In this document: one piece after another, positions 1-8,179 of the stretch
How positions within the stretch are numbered: position 1 is the stretch's first letter
Layout of the letters: the number at the start of each line of letters is the position of its first letter
Source: Chloroflexota bacterium
GTDB taxonomy: Bacteria; Chloroflexota; Anaerolineae; Aggregatilineales; Phototrophicaceae
Length of the DNA stretch: 43,043 nt
Assembly (NCBI GenBank): GCA_014338005.1
Contig: QUBZ01000028.1
Coordinates: 1-43,043, forward strand
Direction of reading: 5' to 3'
The notes under the pieces: model-generated
Told to the model about the DNA's origin: nothing
What the model saw: the letters and a program-made list of their open reading frames with translations, nothing else
Databases searched by the model: none
Translations under genes and position numbers: made by a program

Positions 1-1269
1 GGCGACGATTTTTTCGGCTTCAGCCCGCCCCATCGTCGGGAAAGGGTTAAAAGCGTTGCCGTCGTAGGTGGGGTAGCTGACCATCGCCAGGATTTCGCCG
101 GTGTTGACGTTCATGATGACCGCCGCCGCGCCATTCGAGGTTTCCGCCCAGGCGTTTTCGGCGTAGGCTTTGCCGATGATGCGCGTCACGGCGGCCTGCA
201 AATCCAGGTCGAACGTCAGCCAGACGCTTTCCGGCGGCCTGGACGGGCCGCGCGTGATTTCTCGCAGCGCCCCGCCGCCCTGCGAGACGATCAACAGCCG
301 CCCGCCGGGACGCCCGCGCAGGGTTGCGTCCCAGCTTTTTTCGATGCCGCCGCGCCCCAGGATCGAATCCTGGTTAAAACCGTCCTCGCGCAGGGCGGGC
401 AGTTCGTTTTCTTCGGGGTATCCGACATTACCGATGACCTGCGCCGCCATCATGCCGTCCTGGTAGCGGCGGGTGGGGCGGCTGCTAAAACGCGCCGCGC
501 ACACCTCCGCCAGCGTTTCGTGGGTGGTTTCGTAGGCGGCGGCTTCCATCGTCCCCAGTTCCATCAGCCAGTCCGCCGAAGATTCGTCGTAAATCTTCTG
601 GAGGGCGTCGGCGGTTTTGTTCAGCGCCGGGACGAGCAGGGGCAGGCAGCTTTCCCAGGTGGTGATCTCGCGTTTAACGGCGCTGACGACCACCACACGC
701 CCGTTCTGGTCGGCCAGGATTTCGCCGCTGCGGTCGTAGATGTTGGCGCGGCTGGGCGGGCTGATCTCCAGGCGCAGGCGCGCGCCGCCGGCCATCTCCG
801 CGAAGATGTCGCCCGGCGACCAGGCCACCCGCCAGTCGCCGGCGCGTTCGTCCACCACCAGCCGCATCAGGCGGTCTTTATCGGCGAATTCGCCCAGCAG
901 GCGCGTGGTGAAGGTCAGGTCGTAGGCGAAAACCATGAGATTATCACGCTCGCGGTAGAGCGTGATGGGCGTATAACGCAGGCTTTGGAAGGTCATTTCG
1001 GTGTGGGCGGCCTGGTAAAGCGCGGTGAAGGTTTCCAGGGGAGTGGCTTCCCGGCTGGCGAAACTGATGAGATCGTACATGCGCGCGAAGTCCTCGACGC
1101 GCCAGGCTTCCAGAAAATCGCGCGCGGCGCGTTCCGCGCCCTCCGGCGCGAAGGTCGGGACGGCGTTTAATGAAGCCAGCGTCGGCAGCGTTTCGACCTG
1201 CGCTTGCGGCGCGGGGGCGCAGGCGGCCATCAAACCGAAGGCGAACACAAGGCAAAACAGGCGTTTCAA
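1..1269 (-). CDS. Penicillin-binding lipoprotein, MecA_N/PBP-dimer type (3' part cut by window edge)
   Basis: Minus-strand reading frame open to the left edge. Translation gives a lipoprotein signal (KRLFCLVFAFGLMAAC, Cys as lipidation site), an NTF2-like MecA_N domain (about residues 30-150), a PBP dimerisation-type region (PPSRANIYDRSGEILADQNG) and the beginning of a transpeptidase domain (LTFDLDLQAAV, then AAVIMNVNTGEILAMVSYP). The window ends before the catalytic SxxK motif, so activity cannot be judged. Such class B PBPs cross-link peptidoglycan outside the membrane. I chose a TTG start at 1269 because a GGAG lies nine bases upstream; an in-frame GTG at 1284 is the alternative. It follows a hairpin terminator at 1291-1315. 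Family assignment is firm; the exact start is not. Confidence 0.85.
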   Translation of the reverse strand, partial: MKRLFCLVFAFGLMAACAPAPQAQVETLPTLASLNAVPTFAPEGAERAARDFLEAWRVEDFARMYDLISFASREATPLETFTALYQAAHTEMTFQSLRYTPITLYRERDNLMVFAYDLTFTTRLLGEFADKDRLMRLVVDERAGDWRVAWSPGDIFAEMAGGARLRLEISPPSRANIYDRSGEILADQNGRVVVVSAVKREITTWESCLPLLVPALNKTADALQKIYDESSADWLMELGTMEAAAYETTHETLAEVCAARFSSRPTRRYQDGMMAAQVIGNVGYPEENELPALREDGFNQDSILGRGGIEKSWDATLRGRPGGRLLIVSQGGGALREITRGPSRPPESVWLTFDLDLQAAVTRIIGKAYAENAWAETSNGAAAVIMNVNTGEILAMVSYPTYDGNAFNPFPTMGRAEAEKIVA

Positions 1270-1290
1270 CAGGCGGCGCTCCACATCACA

Positions 1291-1315
1291 AAAGGGCGAG
1301 ATTCCCCCGCCCTTT
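1291..1315 (-). terminator. Rho-independent terminator of the 12-helix membrane protein gene
   Basis: A perfect 8-bp stem (AAAGGGCG at 1291-1298, CGCCCTTT at 1308-1315) with a 9-base loop. In the minus direction it runs into TTTT. It lies about 48 bases after the stop codon of the upstream minus-strand gene and just before the start of the penicillin-binding protein gene. Confidence 0.6.
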
Positions 1316-1362
1316 GAGTCTACCTTATTGTAGAACGCCGCGCGAAAACGAGCCAGCCGCCT

Positions 1363-3348
1363 TTATTGTTTTTTCAGCTTCTCCTCACAGTCTTTGAGTG
1401 CCGCCTTCGTTTTGGCGTGGGCATCGCGTTCGGCCTGCAAATCGCGCTGCGCGGTGTCGCGTTCCTGGCGCGCCTGGTCGCGTTCGCGGGTGCGGGTGGC
1501 GAGGTCGTTGCGTGCTTGGTCACGTTCCTGGGTGCGGGTGTCGCGCTCCTGACGCGCCTGGTCGCGTTCCTGGGTGCGGGTGACGAGATCGTTGCGCGCC
1601 TGATCGCGCTCCTGACGCGCCTGGTCGCGCTCCTGGGTGCGGGTGACGAGATCGTTGCGCGCCTGATCGCGCTCCAGTTGGAACTGGTCGCGTTCCTGGG
1701 TGCGGGTGGCAAGGTCGTTATTCGCCTGAAGAAGCTGCTGTTGAAGCTGGTTGACCTGCTGTTGAAACTGGTCACGGTCAAACCGGAGCCGCCGCGCGTG
1801 AGCTTCAAGCTGCTTGAAAGTTACTTTGTCGAACTGCTCGGCCTGCAAAAACCCGCCAAGCTGTGGAGCGGTGTAATCATCAGGCCGCTGTGGAGCGACG
1901 AATAGATTACGCACCGTCCAAGCGTTCGTCCGCAGAAAAAACAGCGCCAGTATGATCGCCAGCCCGATGGATATAACCCAGGTAAGCAGGCCGGCGGCGG
2001 CGTTGGTGGTGTTTTCCCATCCGGTGCTGCTGCGGGAAGCCGAAAACAGGACGATGATGGCGACAATTTTCCCCAGCGCCAGGAGGATTTCGGCACCGAT
2101 GAGCGCGATATAACGTATGTTTGCTAATGAGCGCCCGGCAGGGCGTTGGGCGGAGAAGATGCGGGCGGGGTTAAACAGCAGGTTGATGAGTTCGGCGATC
2201 AACCAGGCGCTCAGCGCCGTGACCAGCATGGTCAGGGTATCCTGCCGCCAGGATGGCAGGCTGACGCCGGCCAGTATCAAAAACAGCAAGACGTTGGCCG
2301 CCAGCGCAAAACCGGCTCCGATTAATGCCGCCAGTCCCCGGAAGATGAGCGCGAAGCCGTTAAACCGCTCCCACCCGCGCGATGGAGACTGTCCCTGCCG
2401 GTAGATGAGATAGTGGGATGCGCGCAGGAAGTCCCACCCGCCGGAGGCGATCACAAAAAAGGACGCCGAGACGGCCAGTCCCATATTAATTGACTGCCAG
2501 AGCGAATTGTTTATCAGCGAATTGAGGATGGGCAGGCCGACGCCGGCGGCAATCGCCAGGCTCATAAACTCGTCGGTCACGCGCGACCCCGGCCCCAGCC
2601 AGCGCGTCCAATAATCCGGCGGGCGGCGTTCGGCTTCGCCAAAAGCGGCGCGCCCAACCGTGTACACGCCATGCCCGAAGTTCACCAGCACGCCCAGCCC
2701 GGCGATGCCGACGCCGACGAAGTTCAGCGTGCGGGTAGCTGTGCCACCCTGGTAGGTGCCGGCGTCGGAGAGGATGAGCGCGACGCCGATAGTCTTGAGG
2801 ATAAAAGCAGCCACTTCGACGATGAAACGCGGGGTGAAAATCGGTTCGCCGCCGGGCCGCCGGCTGCGGGCGATGCTGGACAGGATGATGTTCATCAGTT
2901 CGTTCAGCCACCAGCCGCCGGCTGTTAAACCCAACAGAGTGTTATTGGTGGTCACAAAACTGTCGGCGGTCAGCCCATAACCGATGACGGCAGCCGCCAC
3001 GCCGGTGACGCCGACCAGCGAAAAGTTAAAAAAGCCGGCCAGGAAACCGAACAGTGTTTGATACCAGGACTGGTCGTTTTTGTGGGTGTTGTCCAGCGTT
3101 TCGATCATCAAAAACGCGCCCGCGCCCGCCACCAGCCCGGCGCTGATGATGCCGATAATCATGCTGGTGGCGCGCAGGATTTCGTTGGAGGCGCTGGAGG
3201 TAATCGCGCCGGTGAGGATGGCGATCAGCCCCAGGCCGTTAATGATCTCGCTGGACGATCTGCCGGAAAGCCCCTTGCGGAAGAAGCGGTCGCCGGCGCT
3301 AAGGGCTTCCAGGCCGGTCGGTGGGGCGGGTGGTGCTGCTACAGCCAT
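1363..3348 (-). CDS. Polytopic membrane protein with long C-terminal coiled coil, unknown function
   Basis: 661 residues. Residues 1-500 hold about twelve hydrophobic segments (for example GLGLIAILTGAI, ATSMIIGIISAGLVAG, AGLLTWVISIGLAIILALFF). From about residue 510 to the end the chain is highly charged and heptad-like, built from ERDQARNDLVTRTQ and ERDQARQ units, so it should form a long coiled coil, probably cytoplasmic. The start has a good AGAGGAG site seven bases upstream. A terminator follows at 1291-1315. It is divergent from the 3436-4320 gene and shares an 87-bp intergenic region with it. I recognise no family. It could be a scaffold or mechanosensory membrane protein, but nothing in the sequence decides this. 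Confidence 0.75.
   Translation of the reverse strand: MAVAAPPAPPTGLEALSAGDRFFRKGLSGRSSSEIINGLGLIAILTGAITSSASNEILRATSMIIGIISAGLVAGAGAFLMIETLDNTHKNDQSWYQTLFGFLAGFFNFSLVGVTGVAAAVIGYGLTADSFVTTNNTLLGLTAGGWWLNELMNIILSSIARSRRPGGEPIFTPRFIVEVAAFILKTIGVALILSDAGTYQGGTATRTLNFVGVGIAGLGVLVNFGHGVYTVGRAAFGEAERRPPDYWTRWLGPGSRVTDEFMSLAIAAGVGLPILNSLINNSLWQSINMGLAVSASFFVIASGGWDFLRASHYLIYRQGQSPSRGWERFNGFALIFRGLAALIGAGFALAANVLLFLILAGVSLPSWRQDTLTMLVTALSAWLIAELINLLFNPARIFSAQRPAGRSLANIRYIALIGAEILLALGKIVAIIVLFSASRSSTGWENTTNAAAGLLTWVISIGLAIILALFFLRTNAWTVRNLFVAPQRPDDYTAPQLGGFLQAEQFDKVTFKQLEAHARRLRFDRDQFQQQVNQLQQQLLQANNDLATRTQERDQFQLERDQARNDLVTRTQERDQARQERDQARNDLVTRTQERDQARQERDTRTQERDQARNDLATRTRERDQARQERDTAQRDLQAERDAHAKTKAALKDCEEKLKKQ
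1440..1720 (-). repeat. Tandem heptad-coding DNA repeat (63-bp period) in the coiled-coil region
   Basis: The coiled-coil part of the preceding gene is repetitive at the DNA level. The 42 bases at 1571-1612 recur without change at 1634-1675, a spacing of 63 bp (three heptads). Further diverged copies flank them. Silent positions are conserved too, so recent duplication or gene conversion is likely. Confidence 0.75.
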
Positions 3349-3377
3349 AGGATACTCCTCTTTAAACCTGCCGCCGG

Positions 3378-3407
3378 TTGGTGCGGATGTTCAGCCCGGT
3401 TTACAAT
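3378..3407 (+). promoter_or_regulatory. Candidate sigma70-like promoter for the 294-aa membrane protein
   Basis: TTGGTG (3378-3383), an 18-base spacer, then TACAAT (3402-3407), 29 bases before the ATG at 3436. It lies in the short divergent intergenic region. Prediction from consensus resemblance only. Confidence 0.4.
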
Positions 3408-3435
3408 GTGGGTGGATAACGGCGGGGATGATGTG

Positions 3436-4320
3436 ATGATCGTCAAAAAAGATTTACGGGTTCCATTGTTTGCGGCGGCGGTGGTATTGTTTTTGCTGGT
3501 GCTGTCGGTGCAGCTCAGCCTGTCCCTGTTCCCCGACCTGCTGGCGCGGCTGCAAGGGCGCAGCGGCACGATCAACCCGGTGGACGCCATCGGCGGCATT
3601 TCGGACGATATTTTTGGCGAGGACAGCGACCTGAGCGAACGCATTAATAAGCTGATGGAGGATAAAAAGGACGAAATCGCCGACAAATTCAGCGATATTG
3701 ACGAGCCGCCCGGCCTCGCCATCCGGTACATGGCGCTGGTGGACGCTGTGATGATGTTCACGCTGGGGTTGATCGCGCTCAGCCTGGTGCTGCCGCCCGC
3801 GCTGCACAGCAAGGCCCAGGGCTGCGTGACGCTGATTTTTTCGATCCTGCTGATTTTGCTCAGCATCGCGCTGATCTTCATCGCCATCGCGGCGCTGCTG
3901 CTGATGGTGATGCTGTTTTTATCGTTCCCCTTCGGCACGATTGCGTATTTCATCATCTTCGGCTCCTTCGACCGGGGCGGCGCGATGGCGGTGCTGGGGG
4001 TATTGATGTTTTTGAAAATCGCCTTCACGGTCGTCCTCATCCTGTCTCACCAGCGATTTTTACAAAATCGCGGCCTGATGCTCATTTTGCTGACTTCGTT
4101 CGTGGCGAACATCATCGTCAGTTTTCTCATCAGCTTTCCGCCGGACGTATTCGTCAGCATCACCGACGCGCTGGCGGCCATCGTCATGGGCATCATCGCC
4201 GTCATCTGGCTGATTATCCTGCTCATCGGCGCAATCCCGGCCATTTTAGCCGTCCTCCAGCCCAAGCTGCCCAAACTGCCGGAACTGCCCGATATGCCGG
4301 AGATGAACCTGCCGACCTGA
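3436..4320 (+). CDS. Multi-pass membrane protein, unknown function
   Basis: 294 residues from the ATG at 3436. The open frame extends upstream to 3058, but that part is antisense to the divergent neighbour and hydrophilic, so I reject it. There is an N-terminal membrane segment (FAAAVVLFLLVLSVQLSLSLF), then an acidic stretch of about 60 residues (SDDIFGEDSDLSERINKLM) predicted outside. Five or so further membrane segments follow, with a charged tail rich in KLPELPDMPE. It is convergent with the CIS operon, ending 11 bases from the last CIS-operon gene. No family recognised, so no function is assigned. Confidence 0.7.
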   Translation: MIVKKDLRVPLFAAAVVLFLLVLSVQLSLSLFPDLLARLQGRSGTINPVDAIGGISDDIFGEDSDLSERINKLMEDKKDEIADKFSDIDEPPGLAIRYMALVDAVMMFTLGLIALSLVLPPALHSKAQGCVTLIFSILLILLSIALIFIAIAALLLMVMLFLSFPFGTIAYFIIFGSFDRGGAMAVLGVLMFLKIAFTVVLILSHQRFLQNRGLMLILLTSFVANIIVSFLISFPPDVFVSITDALAAIVMGIIAVIWLIILLIGAIPAILAVLQPKLPKLPELPDMPEMNLPT

Positions 4321-4331
4321 GCCGCGCTCGC

Positions 4332-4829
4332 TCAATTCAGCTTCACCCGGCAGCCGTTTGGGTCGGCGCAGTTTTCCAGCCTGAGCCTGCCGCCGGAATT
4401 AAAAATGCTCAGCACCACTGCGCCTTCGTCGTCCACGTCGTCGGGGTTGGCGAAGTTCCGTGTATCATCCAGCGCGGGCGGGTCGGCGTCCGGCTGTTCC
4501 AGCCGCAGAGTGACGCCGGAACCGGACAGCAGTTCCAGCCGCAGCTTGCGCCCGATGGGGAACTGCGCCGGTTTGATCTCCAGTTCGCACTCGGCATTTT
4601 CGTCCATTTCCAGCACGCTTTCTTCCGCCAGCAGGTCGCAGCCGCCGCCGCTCAAGTCCACGTCATCCAGGCTCAGGTTGACGCGCAGCCGCGAGAGCGG
4701 GTTTTCCTCCGAGTCGTCCAGCAGCCCCGGATTGGCGCGGTTTTCGGTGTTCCCGGCGGCCATCACGATGGCGATGATGAACAGCACGATCAGCACGACG
4801 ATCAGAATCACGAGCAGGCGCTGGTTCAA
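4332..4829 (-). CDS. Small membrane-anchored extracytoplasmic protein at the distal end of the CIS operon
   Basis: 165 residues. Residues 5-24 form one membrane segment (LLVILIVVLIVLFIIAIVMA), followed by an acidic, beta-predicted domain with four cysteines (GGCDLLAEES, NAECELEIK, LENCADPNGC). The start codon is TTG at 4829, with AAGGA eight bases upstream. It begins 11 bases after the preceding gene stops, so it is probably the last gene of the CIS operon. The short N-terminus suggests an N-in anchor with the domain outside, where the cysteines could form disulfides. No family recognised. Confidence 0.65.
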   Translation of the reverse strand: MNQRLLVILIVVLIVLFIIAIVMAAGNTENRANPGLLDDSEENPLSRLRVNLSLDDVDLSGGGCDLLAEESVLEMDENAECELEIKPAQFPIGRKLRLELLSGSGVTLRLEQPDADPPALDDTRNFANPDDVDDEGAVVLSIFNSGGRLRLENCADPNGCRVKLN

Positions 4830-4840
4830 GTGCCGCGTCC

Positions 4841-6124
4841 TTATGCTGCGGTTCTCAAGGTATTGTTCGACTCGTCCATCTCCGGGATGGCGTTGTTCGG
4901 GTCAACGGTGAACATGTAATCCTGCGGGCCAATCTGGTTAATGTCGGTTTCCCATTCCATACGCACCGTCGCCGATTCGCCCGGTTTTAATCCCTCAATA
5001 ACCGCGCGCGCGATCACGCTGCCGCTGCTCGCCAGGCGCAGGGTGATTTCGATGGGAGCAAAGCCGAAAGTATCCGTTCTGCCCACGTTGGCGACCGTCA
5101 CGTCGGCCCTGTACAGTGTCCCAAAAGGCGGAAATCGTATGGGCGCGCTTTCAATGTTCAAACCGACAATCGCCAGATCGGGAAAAATAAGCGCGGTCGG
5201 CGTCGGCTCAAAAAAAGGCGTCGGTGTGGGGCGAAAGAACGGCGTCGGCGTGGGGAAGAAACCGCGCGGCAGGCTGACGTTGACCGACTGGATATTGTTC
5301 TCGCGGCTGTCCTCGGCTTCGTCGGTTTGCAGGTTGATGTCGGCCACAAAGGTGATAACGATGCTGTCGAACTCGCCGGAAAACGGCAGATACCCAACCA
5401 TCTCAATCGCCCGCGACGCGCCCGGCTCGATGGACGGCACTTCCTGGTAGCCCATATCCACCTTATCTTCCGGGTTGGATTCAAACCCCAACACGAAGTC
5501 GCCGGAGTTTTTGTTCCCTCTGTTCGCCACATTAACCGTGAACAGGTAAACATTACCGTCCTCGGTTTCAAGCGGCTGGGCGTCCAGCGACTCGATGACC
5601 AGATCGGGGCGGGCAGGGCGGGTGATCGCCAGGATGACGCCGATGATGATCGCCAGCACGATGACCGCCAGCGCCACCCCGCCGGCGATCAGCTTCGTCC
5701 GGCGCGGCAGGTTGGCGAACCACTTCGGAATGGCCGACAGATCGGGCAGGCGCAGCGGCGGGCGCGGCGGGGCCGGCGGTTTAATAACTTCAAACGTGAC
5801 CCCCGGCCCGGTCGAAAAATTCTGCTCGGCTTTGTCGCGTTCCTCGACCACCAGTTGGAACTGGTAGCGACCGAGGACGGCCAGCGGGGGCGCGGCGATT
5901 TTGACGGTGTAAAAGGCGATGTCGGCGATGGTCAGATGCCGTTCCGCCGGGGTGGTGAACGAGAACCAGTCCTGGGTATCCGCCTCTTCCGGCTGGCAGC
6001 GCGCCCGCACATACAGCGGGCGACCGCTGAGGTTTGCCACCTTGAACAGCACTTCCCCCCGGTTCTGTTGATCGAGAGGGACGGTTTCCGTCACTTCGGT
6101 TGTGATTTCAAACAAACCGGACAA
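4841..6124 (-). CDS. Type II membrane protein: cytoplasmic Ig-like domain, TM helix, two CARDB domains
   Basis: 427 residues with no signal peptide. Residues 1-120 form an Ig-like beta domain (VANLSGRPLYVRAR ... YQFQLVVEE), paralogous to the N-terminus of the next gene upstream. A basic PRRTKL precedes the single membrane helix at about 146-168 (GGVALAVIVLAIIIGVILAI). This places the N-domain inside and the rest outside by the positive-inside rule. Outside are two CARDB-like domains (PDLVIESLDAQPLETEDG and PDLAIVGLNIESAPI), joined by a PTPTPFF linker around 5190-5270. TTG start at 6124 with AGGAGG about six bases upstream. It lies in the CIS operon, so a role in particle docking or surface contact is inferred, not shown. 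Confidence 0.75.
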   Translation of the reverse strand: MSGLFEITTEVTETVPLDQQNRGEVLFKVANLSGRPLYVRARCQPEEADTQDWFSFTTPAERHLTIADIAFYTVKIAAPPLAVLGRYQFQLVVEERDKAEQNFSTGPGVTFEVIKPPAPPRPPLRLPDLSAIPKWFANLPRRTKLIAGGVALAVIVLAIIIGVILAITRPARPDLVIESLDAQPLETEDGNVYLFTVNVANRGNKNSGDFVLGFESNPEDKVDMGYQEVPSIEPGASRAIEMVGYLPFSGEFDSIVITFVADINLQTDEAEDSRENNIQSVNVSLPRGFFPTPTPFFRPTPTPFFEPTPTALIFPDLAIVGLNIESAPIRFPPFGTLYRADVTVANVGRTDTFGFAPIEITLRLASSGSVIARAVIEGLKPGESATVRMEWETDINQIGPQDYMFTVDPNNAIPEMDESNNTLRTAA

Positions 6125-6146
6125 GGCTCCCTCCTCATACTCGGAT

Positions 6147-7622
6147 TTACTGTCCGCCGATGGGCTGATTGCCGGCCCAGCGGCGTTCGGCCTCTGGCAG
6201 GCGTGTATCGTAAGTGGACAGGCGCAGCCGGGGGTCGTTTAACCCCCCGGTGTGGATGAGATACAGCACGCCGTCGTGTTCGGCCAGCGCCGGGACGACG
6301 GCGGAGGCCAGCACAACCTCTTTATCGTCCTCGGTGATGATGGTGATCGCGCCGAAGTCCTCCCAGGTGTTCCGCCGGAAACCGGCAAGGCTGGCGCCGG
6401 CGAAATATAGGGCCTGCGGGTCGCGCTGGTGAACCATATAAGTAGCGTTACCATGCAGGACGATGGCCGGGATTTCCGGCAGCAGGTACGTGCCAGGGCT
6501 GACGCCCCGGTTGACGACCGTCACCAAGCCGATAAGCTGCCAGCTAAACGTTCCCAGATCGTAACGCAGGGTTTGCACGTTGTTACGGCCCAGCGGCAGG
6601 TAAAACAGATTCAACATACCGGCATCCTGGATCAGCAGCGGCGCGGCCAGCGTGCTGGCCCATCCTTCGCCGGAGCCGCCAGCAGGGGAAAACACCGGAT
6701 GAGAGACGATCAATTCCGGCATCCAGTCGGCATCCTGGACGGCTTTATGGGTAAAGAAGATGCGCGTATCGGCAGCGCCCCGGTGTGCCAGGTACAGCCG
6801 CCCGTTCCATTCGGCCAGCGCCGGGCTGGTGCGGGTGGTCAGGTCGTTACCGTCGGTATCGCGGACGGGGGCGACATCCGACCAGCGGTTGAGCAGGATG
6901 TCATAAGTCGTCATATACAGGCGCTCATCCTGGTCGCCGCGAAACATCAGGTACAGCGTGCCGTCGTACTCCACCAGCGCGGGGGCGGTCGGCGTGCGGG
7001 CGTTGTTGACCGGGACGGGGCGGCTGGTTTCCCACACTTTATCGGCGATGCGGTAGCGCGCCCAATAAAGCGTCGTGTCCTCATCGCTGCGGTAGACCAG
7101 ATAAAGCACGCCGTTGTGTTCGGCCATCGCCGGCTGGGCGACGGTGGCCGTGACCGGCGCGCGCTGGCTGAGGGCGGAAAAAATCGCCCAGCCCAGCAGC
7201 CCCAGGATGACCAGCGCGGCCAGAATTGCCAGGATGATGAGCAAAATACGCAGGTTGCGCGGCAGCGGGGCCAGGGGCGGCTCGCGGACGGCGAAGGACA
7301 CAGGCGGCCCTTCGTAATAATTGCCATCCGGGTCTTCCTCCTCCACCATCGCCAGCCGGAAGGTGTACGTGCCGGCGGGCGCGTTTTCCGGCGCGGCCAC
7401 GTTCACCGTATACTGGCTGGCCTGTTCCGGCGCGAAGGTGCGGTCGGCCTCGCCCAGGATGGCGAACCAGGATTGGGTGGCGGGGTCGTCGGGAATGACG
7501 CGCGCGCGCGCCTGAACCGGGATGCCGCTGGTATTGGTGACGGTGAAGGACGCTTTCGCCTGCCGCTTCGAGTCCAGAATAAGGGTATTGGTCGGGGTGG
7601 TAATATCAAATGAGATCGCCAT
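6147..7622 (-). CDS. Type II membrane protein: cytoplasmic Ig-like domain, TM helix, lectin-like beta-propeller
   Basis: 491 residues. Residues 1-112 are the same Ig-like domain as in the 4841-6124 protein (TVTNTSGIPVQARARVIPDD, SQYTVNVAAPENAPAGTYTF). A membrane helix follows at about 123-150 (LLIILAILAALVILGLLGWAIF). The outer part contains six repeats of the pattern PALAE(H/W/Y)xGxLYLxHRG, about 55 residues apart, as in lectin or sialidase-like propellers, so it may bind glycans. Start ATG at 7622 has GGAGG just upstream and sits 8 bases after tail protein I ends. Within a CIS operon it is a good candidate for a membrane docking or target-sensing component. The exact propeller family is uncertain. 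Confidence 0.75.
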   Translation of the reverse strand: MAISFDITTPTNTLILDSKRQAKASFTVTNTSGIPVQARARVIPDDPATQSWFAILGEADRTFAPEQASQYTVNVAAPENAPAGTYTFRLAMVEEEDPDGNYYEGPPVSFAVREPPLAPLPRNLRILLIILAILAALVILGLLGWAIFSALSQRAPVTATVAQPAMAEHNGVLYLVYRSDEDTTLYWARYRIADKVWETSRPVPVNNARTPTAPALVEYDGTLYLMFRGDQDERLYMTTYDILLNRWSDVAPVRDTDGNDLTTRTSPALAEWNGRLYLAHRGAADTRIFFTHKAVQDADWMPELIVSHPVFSPAGGSGEGWASTLAAPLLIQDAGMLNLFYLPLGRNNVQTLRYDLGTFSWQLIGLVTVVNRGVSPGTYLLPEIPAIVLHGNATYMVHQRDPQALYFAGASLAGFRRNTWEDFGAITIITEDDKEVVLASAVVPALAEHDGVLYLIHTGGLNDPRLRLSTYDTRLPEAERRWAGNQPIGGQ

Positions 7623-7630
7623 CGCGCCTC

Positions 7631-8179
7631 CTAATCCGCCGCCTCTTCAACCTGCCCGATGATGAGTTCGTGTGTTACATAGGCCGGTTTTTCGTGCCGG
7701 ATGATTCTTTCAATGATGCTCCGGTAAAATCGGGCGCTTTCCGGGGCGTAAACCACGATATGGAAAGGGATAGGCCGCCCGTTCGAGTCGGTCGCCTGGT
7801 CGGTGACGCGGAAGCCGTCAATGCCGGTCGCCACCTCCAGGTAGCGCCGCAAACCCTGTTCTGTGCCGCGCCATTTCGCCAGGTAGGCCGCCTCGGCCAC
7901 CAGTTCGCGCAGGCGAATCTGGGGCGGAAACAGGGCAATATCTTCTTTGATGGTGTCCGATTCCCAGACCGATTCCAGGTTTAGCCAGGTTGCCAGGTAA
8001 GACACGAAATCGTCCGGCGCACGGTACGGGTCGAAAAAAGCGTCCAGATGGCTCAAAATTTCTTCCGCCGGGGCGTGCAAAAAAGCCATCAGCTCCAGCA
8101 GATGTGTGAGCAGGTTGTCTTCCATGATGGTGCGCTGGAAGACCGCCGGGAGCAGTCGTTCAATGTCCTGCCGCTTCAT
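7631..8179 (-). CDS. CIS baseplate protein, phage tail protein I family
   Basis: 182 residues from the ATG at 8179. MKRQDIERLLPAVFQR, then FDPYRAPDDFVSYLATWLNL and IRLRELVAEAAYLAKWRGTE followed by a GLRRYLEVATG segment, match the phage tail protein I (P2 gpI-like) family of baseplate wedge subunits. In these particles the protein links the wedge to peripheral appendages. The frame is open to 8218, but I choose 8179 because of GGTGGA just upstream; it overlaps the end of the baseplate J gene by 20 bases, so translational coupling is likely. No tail-fibre gene follows, which is unusual. Membrane-protein genes occupy that place instead. Confidence 0.85.
   Translation of the reverse strand: MKRQDIERLLPAVFQRTIMEDNLLTHLLELMAFLHAPAEEILSHLDAFFDPYRAPDDFVSYLATWLNLESVWESDTIKEDIALFPPQIRLRELVAEAAYLAKWRGTEQGLRRYLEVATGIDGFRVTDQATDSNGRPIPFHIVVYAPESARFYRSIIERIIRHEKPAYVTHELIIGQVEEAAD

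Noticed and set aside
1440..1720. Regular repeats suggestive of a CRISPR array
   Set aside because: The repeats are contiguous, multiples of 21 bp and in frame with a coiled-coil protein; there are no unique spacers or cas genes.
3058..3435. N-terminal extension of the plus-strand 294-residue membrane protein
   Set aside because: It runs antisense through the start of a clear membrane-protein gene. The extension is hydrophilic, and a good initiation context exists at 3436.
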